DNA from: Candidula unifasciata
Lineage: Eukaryota > Mollusca > Gastropoda > Stylommatophora > Geomitridae
Direction: 5' to 3'
DNA: 64,000 bases
Assembly: GCA_905116865.2 (NCBI GenBank)
Contig: CAJHNH020000504.1
Span: 500,957 to 564,956 of the forward strand
Part shown: piece by piece, positions 23,880 to 33,666 of the stretch
Layout of the letters: each line of letters begins with the position of its first letter
Position numbering within the stretch: position 1 is the stretch's first letter
Notes under the pieces: generated by a model
Seen by the model: the letters and a program-made list of their open reading frames with translations, nothing else
What the model was told of the DNA's origin: nothing
Databases searched by the model: none
Position numbers and translations under genes: made by a program

Positions 23880-24060
23880 CACGCCACATCCAGAAAAGTC
23901 TTAATTTGCTTAAAGCGCACGTCAGACGGCCCTGGAGGTAGTGGCAATCTGTAATGTTCTCAGACGAGTCGAGATTCGTGATGGAGAGTCGTGATGGCAC
24001 TATCAGGGCGTACAGACGTCTACGAGAGAGACGTGCTCATAACTTGTCTCCATGAGACTT
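23880..24060 (+). mobile_element. Tc1/mariner transposase fragment
   Basis: A frame reads VMFSDESRFVMESRDGTIRA followed by YRRLRERRAH. This is the block around the second catalytic Asp (F-S-D-E-S-R-F) of Tc1 family transposases. About 60 residues survive. Neither the flanking DDE motifs nor terminal inverted repeats are visible. Confidence 0.8.
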
Positions 24061-24129
24061 TTTCAACGTTTCATTGGTGTCACGCGTTCCTCGTGGATAG
24101 ATGATTTTGTAATAGTTATGTGTTTAAAT

Positions 24130-24840
24130 CCACTCCACCTCCACATGAAAAACTAGACTCTTATCTGAACTGATTTAATACCAGACGTATTCGTGGATAT
24201 CAAAGAAAACAGTAGAATCTGGCTCGTAAAATAATCAGTAGCTGCACTTGGTAGTAGTATATCACGTAGAGGTTAGGTATTATTTGAAGAGTATTCAACA
24301 TGGCTCGGTGGCTTATGGGGAACGAAGAAGGAAAACCCGAGCTAACACATGACCTTATAGTTATAGTGGCTCTGTTTTTTTCTTTTATGTTTCATGTATA
24401 GTGGGGCGGGGGTTTTGTGGTGGTTCAGTTTTATTCTTCTTTGTCCTAATTATGGTGGCTTGGTTGATTGTTATTCTTTATTTCAGTTATGGTAGTTTAA
24501 TGGCTTGGGGGGGGGGGGGGGGGGGGGTCTTTTTATGTGTACCTGTCGGGGGAAGTTGAAAGAGAGGTAAACCTAATAGAGATATGAATTTCACTGGTAA
24601 TGTCCCATTGAGGAGCCCCAGCGAGCTACAGAGAAGTATGTACACACTCATAAGAATAGACAGAGTGATTCGTTAAGACCTTAAAACAGAAAATTATTCC
24701 ATGAAAGATTCGCGCAAGATACGATAGGACACATCAATGTTTTCTCTTCTACAGGTAAGTCAATAAGAAAGATCTTAAAAAAGGATACATGTGAGCTCAA
24801 AGGAGAGAAATATTGTGAAAGTCTGAGCTCTTGTAATTTT

Positions 24841-24876
<36 letters not shown>

Positions 24877-25605
24877 GTTTTTTCCCCCTAGTCTTCCGAT
24901 TTGGTGCTAAGCCTACATAACAGCTTAGAATATTTTTTCATATGAGCTCAGGTGTAGGTTTTTGTAAGATCTATCTTTATTTTTGATTTAACTGAAGAAA
25001 AGAAAACATTTATGTGTCCTATCGTATCGTGCTCAAATCTAACATAGGATAACATTCTGTTTTAATGTCTTCCTGGCGGTCGACATTGTCCATTTTGTAA
25101 ACATCTCACATTTTTTTTTTTTTTTTGGATGCGTTTTATATTTTTTTCAAGAATCTTGAGATTTTGTGGTAAAACCGCATGTTTTCTTATAATTTTTTTT
25201 CTAATTTAAAATCACGAATAGCCTTTGTAAGATCTTTATTATTGCCTTAACTATAGAATAGAAAACATATATGTGTCCTTTAGCATCGTGTGCGAATCTA
25301 TCTCTGATTGAAAATATTTCTTATTCTAACCATGTCCTAAGCAACTCAGTTCTGGTTTTTCTTTCTCTTATTATTCTTATGTGTATATATACTTCTCCTC
25401 TATTTCGTTTGGACTGGTCAAGGGGACATTAATAGTGAAATTTTTAGAACTGTTAGATTATCTTTCCTCTAACAATTACCAATAGGCTGAAAGAAAAAAA
25501 ATACTCCACATTTGTGTAAATGTTTTTTTTTTTAAGTTTCCTGAAATTAGAAAATGTACAGCAAATGTGTGATACCTTAATGAATCACTTTGTCTATTCT
25601 TCTGA
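24130..25605. other. unassigned, homopolymer-rich, with a degenerate direct repeat
   Basis: It holds a 21-base G run (24507-24527) and long T runs (24845-24874, about 25111-25126). Two loosely similar units, about 24970-25050 and 25210-25310, share TTTGTAAGATCT, AGAAAACATnTATGTGTCCT and a following ATCGTG. This is an old duplication of about 250 bp. No gene seen. Confidence 0.5.
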
Positions 25606-25609
25606 GTAT

Positions 25610-25785
25610 TGTAATGGGGGATATTTTCACCCAGATTGGGAAGGTTGGGGGAAAGCCCTAAGCTAACAATAATACCGAGAGAAGCCAGATACTCGGATTA
25701 ACCGAAGTTTTCAAGATAGGAGATGACCACGAGTTATCACGTGGAACCCAATGAGAACGACCACAGGTCGCCACGTGGAACCCAA
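25610..25785 (+). mobile_element. LTR fragment, family L2
   Basis: It starts TGTAATGGGGGATATTTTCA and follows the first 190 or so bases of the solo LTR at 40049-40729, including the GACCACAGGTCGCCACGTGGAACCC-type block. It is truncated on the right, where a LINE tail begins near 25800. Confidence 0.8.
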
Positions 25786-25799
25786 GATGCATAACTGAG

Positions 25800-26330
25800 A
25801 CAAGAAACAGAATATGACAGGTGAAAGCATTTTATAAAATGAATAACATCTTGTGCAATATATCTTTATCACTGAGAGTTAGAAAAGGAATTCTTGCTTG
25901 CTGCATACATCCAGTTTTAACATATTGCTGTAAATCCTGGACAATCAGTAGGCAGACCAAACAATTTCTCGAGGCCTCAGAGATGGGGTTTTACAGAAGA
26001 ATGCTTAGAATACCTTGGACAGCCGAAAAGAGCAACCAAAAGCTTTTGAAAGGTGCGGTAGCCCGAAGACAACTTATCTCAGACATCAGAAGGAGACAGT
26101 CATATTATGAGAAGAGGGAAAATAGAACATGTTGTGACCATTGGAAAGAACTGTGGAAGGAGGGATAGAGTAAGACAACTAGAGAAGATTCTTGACAATC
26201 TTGTTGCATGGCATGGAGGTGTGTCGGCTTACAAACTGATACATGCTGCAGGAGATCGCAGATTGTAGAGAGGGATGATCGCCCACGCCAGTCGGCAAGG
26301 CACCGGAGGATGACGATGATAGGCATATTG
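25800..26330 (+). mobile_element. RTE-type LINE 3' end
   Basis: The frame 25821-26168 reads YCCKSWTISRQTKQFLEASE and MGFYRRMLRIPWTAEKSNQK, the post-RT thumb of RTE-type ORF2. After a frameshift the C-terminal tail continues (W-H-G-G-V...A-G-D-R) to a GGATGACGATGAT tail near 26315. The RT core is absent. Confidence 0.8.
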
Positions 26331-26439
26331 GTGACTTAACCAATCTTTGTCATCTTTAGATCAAAGTTTGGTATGGCATGCAGTGTCAGGCCACACCGTT
26401 TTACTCCGGGATCATAGTAATTGTTTTCACTTGTATAAA

Positions 26440-27290
26440 CCTTAAAATCTTAACCATCGTGAACATATAGGAGAAAACTATTATGTGGTACATCCATATA
26501 TTTTTATTGCGTCGAACACTGACATCATTGACTTTGGAGCAGCAGCCTAGTTGAGACCACAACAACGAAAACAGCAAGGTAAAGACCGCAATTATTTTTT
26601 TTTAAATGTAAATGTATTGATTATTGAGGAAAACACAGCAACGACTCCATTTGCGAAAATACCCTGAAATATGGTAACTGAATTAGAGAGCTGATAGCCA
26701 GGTGAAGGAAAAAGTTAAAAAGGTATAATTATGCAGTAAAATGTTTCTCGTTTAATTGTTATAATCATGTTAGCCCCCCCCCCCCCCCCACTTCATGCCC
26801 GGTTTGAGAAACAGTTCAAAGAGGCCCACATCAGACGATGAGTCATAAACCGAGCAAATTAACTCTAACTCTGTTAAATTATATATGGTAAATGAAAGAT
26901 GTCATATTTGTATACTCTTTTACGACGAGGAAAACTTACTGAGGGTGGTCTAAAAAATGGTCAAGTTTACGGGTGGACATTTTCATAGATATGTATAGGA
27001 TAGCCAATGTAATAATAAGAACTCCTTACATAGAAAATGTTATAAATATTGCAGTACTACAAGCACCTTATCCAGGTTTGATTTTGGCAATAGAAATGAC
27101 TCAAATGATGTGACAAAGGAAGACACTGAGAGCTGGGAACAAGAACATTTTCCAATCATGAGTGAAAATAGTTGTATAAAAGATATCCCTCCGAATCCCA
27201 AACCCAGTGTAAAGATCGTAGCAACAGAAGAATTGTTGTAAGAGTACAAGAAGGGTAATCTGGTAATCTGAATTTCAGCTTCATAGCAAA
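26440..27290 (+). mobile_element. reduced LTR retrotransposon internal region, copy B
   Basis: Nucleotide-level similarity to the copy at 60555-61880 runs through the gag-like part (GGAGAAAACTATTATGTGG..., near 26470) and the protease-like part. The latter reads TPYIENVINIAVLQAPYPGLI near 27010-27080, where D/G-L-I-L-G is usual in retroelement proteases. Frames are broken and a 16-base C run (26774-26789) interrupts it. Confidence 0.65.
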
Positions 27291-27299
27291 CGGTTCACC

Positions 27300-28000
27300 C
27301 CATAATTGCTCTGCTCCTGTGCCAATAAATTAAAAAAAAAATAAAAAACAGAATGTTTATTACAGTCTCTCGTGGAAAGACTGACAGACTGCTGTCCCAT
27401 CATATGCACTAGCATACACACGCATTAAAAGCATTCGGTAGCCATCCGAAGTGCTAACACAAACGGTCCGACATTAGAAATGAAGTTCAACATGGATGGT
27501 AGCACTAGTGATTAGCAGACATACTACCAGACCAGACCAGACTACCAGACTTGAAACCACCAACAGATCAACAGTTGCACACAATTTTAATCACATAATG
27601 GCACCACCAATATTGCGATAACCGGCATCGCGCCATTTTCTGAATATACAATTCACACCACCACGAAAAACATTTGTAATGAAATCCGCAGCTCACAATG
27701 GTGAAAGAACACATGACAAGTAAGACACCACAAACAGAAAAGATGGAGACCATCCCAAAAAAACTGGTAACATTGCATCAGAGTAATTAGTATATAAGAA
27801 CAGAAAGTAAGTGTGGCAACAGAAAAATGTGTGTGTAAAAAAAAAAAACTTTTACTGAAAACATGCAAAGAAAAGAGGTAAAAACACAAAGTAGGTATGG
27901 TTAAAATAAAAATTTTTTTTTATTTTAAAGAAATATTGCAGCTTTTTAATTCTTTAAAAAAAAAAATAAAAATAATTACAAATTAAAAAAAAAAAAAAAA
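27300..28000. other. unassigned, A-rich
   Basis: Short frames only. Poly-A and A/T runs lie at 27837-28006. The left part could be the 3' remains of copy B. Confidence 0.35.
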
Positions 28001-28011
28001 AAAAACAATTT

Positions 28012-28405
28012 CGGCTATCTTCCGAAAAACGATCCCAATTATCGAGGCCGAAAATATACCCTAACATGGCCTCAATCACATGTAAATTGCGGACTTCCGC
28101 CACCGCCGTGAGTATCTCCCATGTCGCTACGCGTGTCGTGGAGTGTGGCTAAACTAGATGGCTGGGACTCACGAGAAAATAAAATGAATGAAGCTGCAGG
28201 AGATGCAGTAGCTGCTGCTCGTGAGTCCTAGCCATCTAGTTTAGCCCCAATCCACGCGGCGTGGGAGATACTCTCGGCGGTGGCGGTAGTTGCCGGAAGT
28301 GTGCAATTTAAGTCACCAGAAGTCCGTAATTACATGTGACTAAGGCCCTGTTAGGGTATATTTTCGGCCTCGATAATTTGGGACCGTTATTCGGAAGATA
28401 GCCAA
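28012..28405. mobile_element. foldback MITE with near full-length inverted repeats
   Basis: The left arm (CGGCTATCTTCCGAA at 28012, then ATCGAGGCCGAAAATATACC, ACATGTAA, GCCACCGCCG, GAGTATCTCCCA, GGCTAAACTAGATGGCTGGG, ACTCACGAG) is repeated in reverse complement on the right, ending TTCGGAAGATAGCCA at 28404. The arms are about 165-200 bp around a small centre near 28175-28215, so the whole unit can fold on itself. AATTT lies directly outside both ends (28007-28011, 28406-28410), a possible 5-bp target duplication. It has no coding capacity. The superfamily is unknown. Confidence 0.85.
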
Positions 28406-28559
28406 AATTTATCCTTAAAAATGTACAATGAAATCCCAAATGGGAAACGACATCATGGTTACAAACGGTAACAGCAAAATATCACATTACATATATGATT
28501 GGATTTGGTTATTACTCTGCTTCATCATGTATCAAACTCTTCTTACGACATTAGAATTA

Positions 28560-28785
28560 TTCCAGTTTCGTCCTTTTCAGGACGAAATTTTTTGTCATTT
28601 GAAACCCTACTCTGGCTTTTGCCAGGGGCCGCAATATAGGCAGGCCATAAATATGGCCAAATGTCTGAACGCGGTTTCTGGGACCTCTCCACGGCCATCC
28701 TCATCCGCATGGTGGCACTTTGTGTCATCGGGTGTTTATCGCTTGTGTGATGTCCTGGTGGGGTAGAAAGTCAGTCAGTCAGTCT
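28560..28785 (+). mobile_element. retroposon 3' end with GTCA tail
   Basis: A frame ending GVYRLCDVLVG is followed by AAAGTCAGTCAGTCAGTC (28768-28785). A coding end followed by a short tandem tail is typical of LINE 3' termini. No RT motif is present, so the family is unassigned. Confidence 0.4.
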
Positions 28786-28789
28786 TACG

Positions 28790-29160
28790 ACACTGGGAGC
28801 AAAGAATCTACAGATATCTGCTACTAATAATATTATTTATAGTTTACAACTCTGGTGACTGTATGTCGTGTTGACAGAATCTTCTACAACTCACAACTCA
28901 ATGAAGTTATAAAAAGTTGTCAATTTCTCAAGTGTTACACTACTTGCATCGCTATTGCTGAAATTATTGCTGTGTACAAATGGTTTATGCGAAACATTTT
29001 CCAAATTCTGTAAGCACACGTCTTTATTGTCGGTGACAGTAATCACATAATTTTAATCTGTTGTATAATTTTTAATCTGTCGTGATATTATGCAAAGCAG
29101 TTCGTCGTCATAAAATGTACACAAAATCTTAGTATTGTATTCATATATTATTACAGCAGG
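28790..29160. other. unassigned spacer
   Basis: No gene or repeat recognised. Confidence 0.4.
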
Positions 29161-29161
29161 G

Positions 29162-29162
<1 letters not shown>

Positions 29163-29245
<83 letters not shown>
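29163..29245. repeat. TA microsatellite
   Basis: About 83 bases of pure TA. Confidence 0.95.
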
Positions 29246-29247
<2 letters not shown>

Positions 29248-29249
29248 AC

Positions 29250-29812
29250 AAAACTCATTTCCCACTGATCAGTGTTTTAACAAAAGTGAATCATGCATTA
29301 TTATAACATTATAACATAGGCATTGATGAAAGCGGATTATTATGAAGTTTTGAATGTGGTTGAAATTATTTGTATCACAAGAATAAAATTTGTATCCATA
29401 CAAGAGAACATCTCAAACAAGACCAATTTCAAAAGGAATGATTGGGAAGACAGTCATGACACTATTTTGAAAAAAAAAAAAAAAAAAAACTTATTTCGCA
29501 ACACCACCAAATTCAAAACAGCCTGACTTAAGCAGAAACACTCTCATACTCTTCTTCCAGTGCTTTATCTGTCACATAAAGTAACATCTACACAACATTT
29601 AAGTACATTTGAAATAAGATGCTTTAGTGATAAGTCTTTAAAAAAAAATCATAAATACCTGTAAGGAAAAAAATTCTACATTTTGACAGATAATTTAAGA
29701 CTTTACTGACAACGAATGCAACAAGCAACGCCAGAGTTTACAGATGGGCACTGTGATATCTCAATCTCAGTTAGAGACTGATCACATAAAAGGTATCAAA
29801 AATCATTTGCCA
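29250..29812. other. unassigned spacer
   Basis: Contains a 20-base A run near 29469-29488. No coding signal. Confidence 0.4.
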
Positions 29813-30100
29813 GATGTGATCATCATCATCATCATCAACATGTGCCCTGCCAGCTGGCATAGGCGCTCATGCGTCTCCATATACCACGATCCCTGGTTGA
29901 CTGGAACAGCTCCCTTGATGATATCCCTCCATGCCATCATATTAGCTCATCCAGCATTATCACTCTTGGTCTGCCTCTACCCCTTTTCCCACTGATCTTT
30001 CCATTTGTCATGATGTTCTCCGGTGTCTTTCTTCTCATTATGTGGCTAAAGTACCGTGTTTGTCTCTATCTTATTGTTGTATATTGCGATCTACTTGCCA
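29813..30100 (-). mobile_element. RTE-type LINE 3' end
   Basis: On the minus strand one frame reads SHIMRRKTPENIMTNGKISG, RGRGRPRVIMLDELI, W-H-G-G-I, then RDRGIWRRMSAYASWQGT. It ends in GATGATGATGATGATGAT. This is the C-terminus of an RTE-type ORF2 (R-G-R-P-R then W-x-G and D-R...W-R blocks). It contains one or two stops. Confidence 0.8.
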
Positions 30101-30179
30101 GATGTGATGTCCAGATTATAAACAAAGAATGTAACAAAAACTGTAAACTGAAGGTATATGTTTATATTTATTCTGTAAT

Positions 30180-30183
<4 letters not shown>

Positions 30184-30261
<78 letters not shown>
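30184..30261. repeat. TA microsatellite, left flank of hAT-like element
   Basis: About 78 bases of TA ending directly at the TAGGGCTG terminus. Confidence 0.95.
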
Positions 30262-30264
<3 letters not shown>

Positions 30265-31136
30265 AGGGCTGCACCGAATAGTGATTTTCACTATTCAGCC
30301 GAATACGAATAGTGAATAGTGTATGAAATATATCCAAACACACACACACATACACACACACACCCACACACACACATTCATAATGTCAAATGTACGTTGA
30401 ACTTTTACTTCACATAAAGAAGCACAGAATAGTCATCTTCTTCTTTAGCATTCTGAGCCTCTGAAGTTTAATACTGCAGACTGTTTTTGAAAACTTGTAA
30501 TAAGGCCCCATCTTTTTCATTTCTGCTTCAAATTTCAGAGCCATATAACACGACTGGTCTTATCAGTGTTTTATATATTTTGATCTTGGTGTTGCGAGAC
30601 AGACAACTGGACTTTAGCAGATGTTGAAGGGCATAGTATACTTTATTTGTAGATTGTACTCTAGATTGTATTTCCTCTCTCAGCATGTTAGAGCAGTTGA
30701 AGTTTATACACAAGTACTTGTACGTTTCCGTTCGTTTGATGTTCCCATTATAGTCTTGGATGTGAGTTTGTATTCTTTCCAAGTCTAGTTAGTATTCGTA
30801 CAGAATAGTGAACATTTAAAAACATTTTTAAGTTTTGCATCCCCCAGTCAGTCTGTGGTAACTAATAACTAGGAATGAATGAATCCTAAGTATTATAACA
30901 AGTAACTAAACATGAAAATTGTCACTGACAGCTTAGTTAATGCATGAAAGCTGCATTAGCTTACAACAAAACCAATCGTTCCATGTTGGCAGCATTAGGG
31001 CTGTGAATGCAGAAGCGGGTGTAAGGTAACTACTATTCGTATTCGGCCCGACCGCAACTATTCGGCCGAATACCGAATGGTCAATAGGTCCACAATTCGG
31101 CCCCGAAGCGAATACGAAGCGAATATTCGGTACAGC

Positions 31137-31139
<3 letters not shown>
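30265..31139. mobile_element. hAT-like nonautonomous element nested in TA repeat
   Basis: The left end AGGGCTGCACCGAATAGTGA and the right end, whose reverse complement is AGGGCTGTACCGAATATTCG, form terminal inverted repeats. The subterminal zones (30280-30330 and 31030-31130) are packed with ATTCGNATTCG-like words. T/C-AGGG termini are typical of hAT elements. Both sides are TA microsatellite, so a target duplication cannot be resolved. No transposase. A LINE scrap lies inside (30430-30800), and a CA repeat at 30335-30375. Confidence 0.7.
30430..30800 (-). mobile_element. LINE RT thumb fragment inside hAT-like element
   Basis: The minus frame 30782-30528 reads TETYKYLCINFNCSNMLREE and ALQHLLKSSCLSRNTKIKIY, then KTLIRPVVLYGSEI. 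This is the thumb region of an RTE-like ORF2 (Y-K-Y-L-G usual, here L-C). No RT core or tail. Confidence 0.7.

Positions 31140-31217
<78 letters not shown>
31140..31217. repeat. TA microsatellite, right flank of hAT-like element
   Basis: About 78 bases of TA beginning directly at the element terminus. Confidence 0.95.
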
Positions 31218-31221
<4 letters not shown>

Positions 31222-31860
31222 AGAAAATATCAAATTGAGGTAAATGTTATAAAACAATGAATTTGATTTGATTCAAGAACCGACATCACAGCACTCGGCG
31301 CATTCCCATAAGCGCTCCGCCCCCATCTTCAGCAGCCAGAGAAGAGTTCCGATACTAATGGTGCCAGTAGCATTCTGATTAAACGTCCGCCTTGCCTTTC
31401 CTCTGAGCCTCGAGCATCTGCCAAAACCTCTCGTTACTCCCCCTGCATCAATCTCACCAGACAGTGGTGATCCATCTGCCCCACCGAACCGTACAAGCTC
31501 TCCCACAACTCACTAACCAAGCTGGCCTTATCGTGTATCAGTATTCCACCAAGTTTTGCAGAGCCAGCCAGTCTGTCCGCCTGTTCATTTCCCAACACAC
31601 CAGCAAAACCCGGTGAAAAAAATCCAGACACTACTCCTCACCCGTGTCCTCCGCAGCGAAGCATGCCACTCTGCACGAAACAAGCCGCAGTGACCGCCTC
31701 CACCTCCATTCTTAAGCAGGATGTTGTGGTATCATATGCTAGGTTCTCCTTCACCAAACGTAGACCATCAACTTTTGTTAAGAAGCCCCAAGCACTTCTT
31801 TTGCCTCTTGACACTGAACTGTTTGTGTAAATGATCAAATCCTCTGAGCGAGCACTATTT

Positions 31861-32958
31861 CCCCCCCCCCCCCCTTTCACCGCCCTCGTCCGCCTGTTTA
31901 TGTTTTCGTCTCTAATGTCATTAATTATGAAATGTAAAAACAATGAGTTGTCCTTTTCTCTTTATGCTCTGCCTCCTCTCCCCCCCCCCTTCACCGCCCT
32001 CGTCCGCCTGTTTATGTTTTCGTCCCCGTCTATTTCCTATTTGTCTCCCTCTCACACATGTTTCTATAAATTTAACACAAGTAACGGTTTGTCAGGCACT
32101 TTCATTTCGCAGCCGTTGATTTTACGTATATGGGCTGTAGAACCTGTCCTTGTCAAACACTGGTTGCCAAATAATGAAATGAATACCCCGTAATAATCTG
32201 TCTCCTGGCACTCATAGTTAGGCCTAGATGTCTTAACTATGGTGAATACTACTATATAAATGCACTTGCTATCTGACATGTTATGCTAGTTACCACTTTA
32301 TGCTAACTGACACATTGCCGGGAAAGGCAATGTACAGACATGAGTGGTGTCCCGTGTCCTTTTGCTTTCCTTTCCATCTCCCCTTACCCTGTCGGGCCTA
32401 CCTTGGGGGTTGTTTCCCCTCCCGTCTTGGCTTCTACTGTAAATATTTGATATGACTCAAAATAATGTTGTTTTACATTATCATCTTTTCAAAAAAAAAA
32501 ATTTCTGTTTAAAATGTTTAATAATAGCCGAAAGGCACATGTAAATATATCCCACTGCTTCTCCCTCAAAAAAAAATTATATTTCCATTTCATCCTTTGT
32601 TTCCCTTGTCCGCTTACGCTTTCGTGCCCCCTTTTATCTTCTCCTTTGTCCCTTCTTTCTTTCATTCTCTCTTTCCACTCACTCTGTTGTTGTAAATATA
32701 TATATATATCTTAAAACCTGTAAAACATTACCATCGAAATGTACCGTTTCCGCTGACAGACCAAACAGCCCCAGCTTTCCTCGAACCCACTGATCCTCTC
32801 TGCCTCCCCCTGTCTCTATTTTCTGTGAAATGTCAGTGAGAAACAGTACAAACCATCATCATTTTTCGCACATCACCTTATTGATTTTGCTTTTGTTATG
32901 TAAAGAGAATTTGTATCTGATGTTTTGAACCAATAAACATATTGAAAAAAAAAAAAAA
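31861..32958 (+). mobile_element. polyadenylated retroposon inserted in LINE copy N3
   Basis: LINE coding on the minus strand stops after EVEIQQLIQ near 32975 and resumes with SEDLIIYT near 31855. In between, 1.1 kb reads as a processed transcript on the plus strand, with AATAAA at 32932-32937 followed by a 14-A tail (32945-32958). The 5' part is pyrimidine-rich. It holds a direct repeat: C-run plus TTCACCGCCCTCGTCCGCCT... at 31861-31910 and 31980-32024. No long frame, so it is a LINE 3' UTR, a SINE-like element or a retrocopied noncoding RNA. No clear target duplication. Confidence 0.65.
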
Positions 32959-33591
32959 TTTTTTGAATTAATTGTTGAATTTCCACCTCCGTTGCACCTA
33001 CTGGCCAGTCTCTGCATTCCCGGCTCAGCGTGATTATGACTCTACACAAGTCTAAGTGTTCAGGTGGCACTTTGACCCACTCCTCTACTCGCCTAATGTT
33101 CTCAAGGATGCAAACTTGTCTGGTTGTGTCTTCTGCCTGATCCATCCATGACTTCCCTCTTATCAGCCGCTGACCCTTAACTACACACAGAGCTTCATTA
33201 AAAGGGTGGTCTGTGTCTGCAGCTACCCTGAGATATGACTTCACCTGCAGCACCTTGTGCCTACCTGCAACCGTCGGCAAACCAAGGATGTATCGCATAC
33301 ACACCACTGGGGTGTCTCTGGTGCAACCCAGAATGACCCGCATAGACGCGTTCTGTATGCGCTCTAGTTTGTCCACCTGACTCTTTGAGACGGTAAGCAG
33401 TCCTAGGCCATAATCAACCACTGACAGGATCAGGTGCTGATATAGTGTGAAAAGCATTTTCAGCTCTATGTCAATTGCAGCCATAGTCTTAAGTGCACTA
33501 AGTCCTTTTTAGCATCTCATCACAATACTCTCCAAAATTGGTCCTTAAATGACAGGCTCCTGTCAAAAGTAATTCCCAGATACTTTAGTTT

Positions 33592-33592
<1 letters not shown>

Positions 33593-33664
<72 letters not shown>
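33593..33664. repeat. CT microsatellite inside LINE coding sequence
   Basis: About 72 bases of (CT)n. On the minus strand it is read as Arg-Glu repeats right after GRNVKRE in the RT connection of copy N3. The intact copies (6600 and 58720) have only a few such bases at this point, so the run expanded in place. Confidence 0.9.

Positions 33665-33666
<2 letters not shown>

Noticed and set aside
28012..28405. Transcription terminator or viral hairpin
   Set aside because: Arm length and flanking AATTT fit a transposon foldback better, and the context is a eukaryotic repeat region.
32873..33484. 203-codon ORF as a standalone gene
   Set aside because: It is the RT connection of LINE N3; its last 30 codons read into the inserted retroposon.
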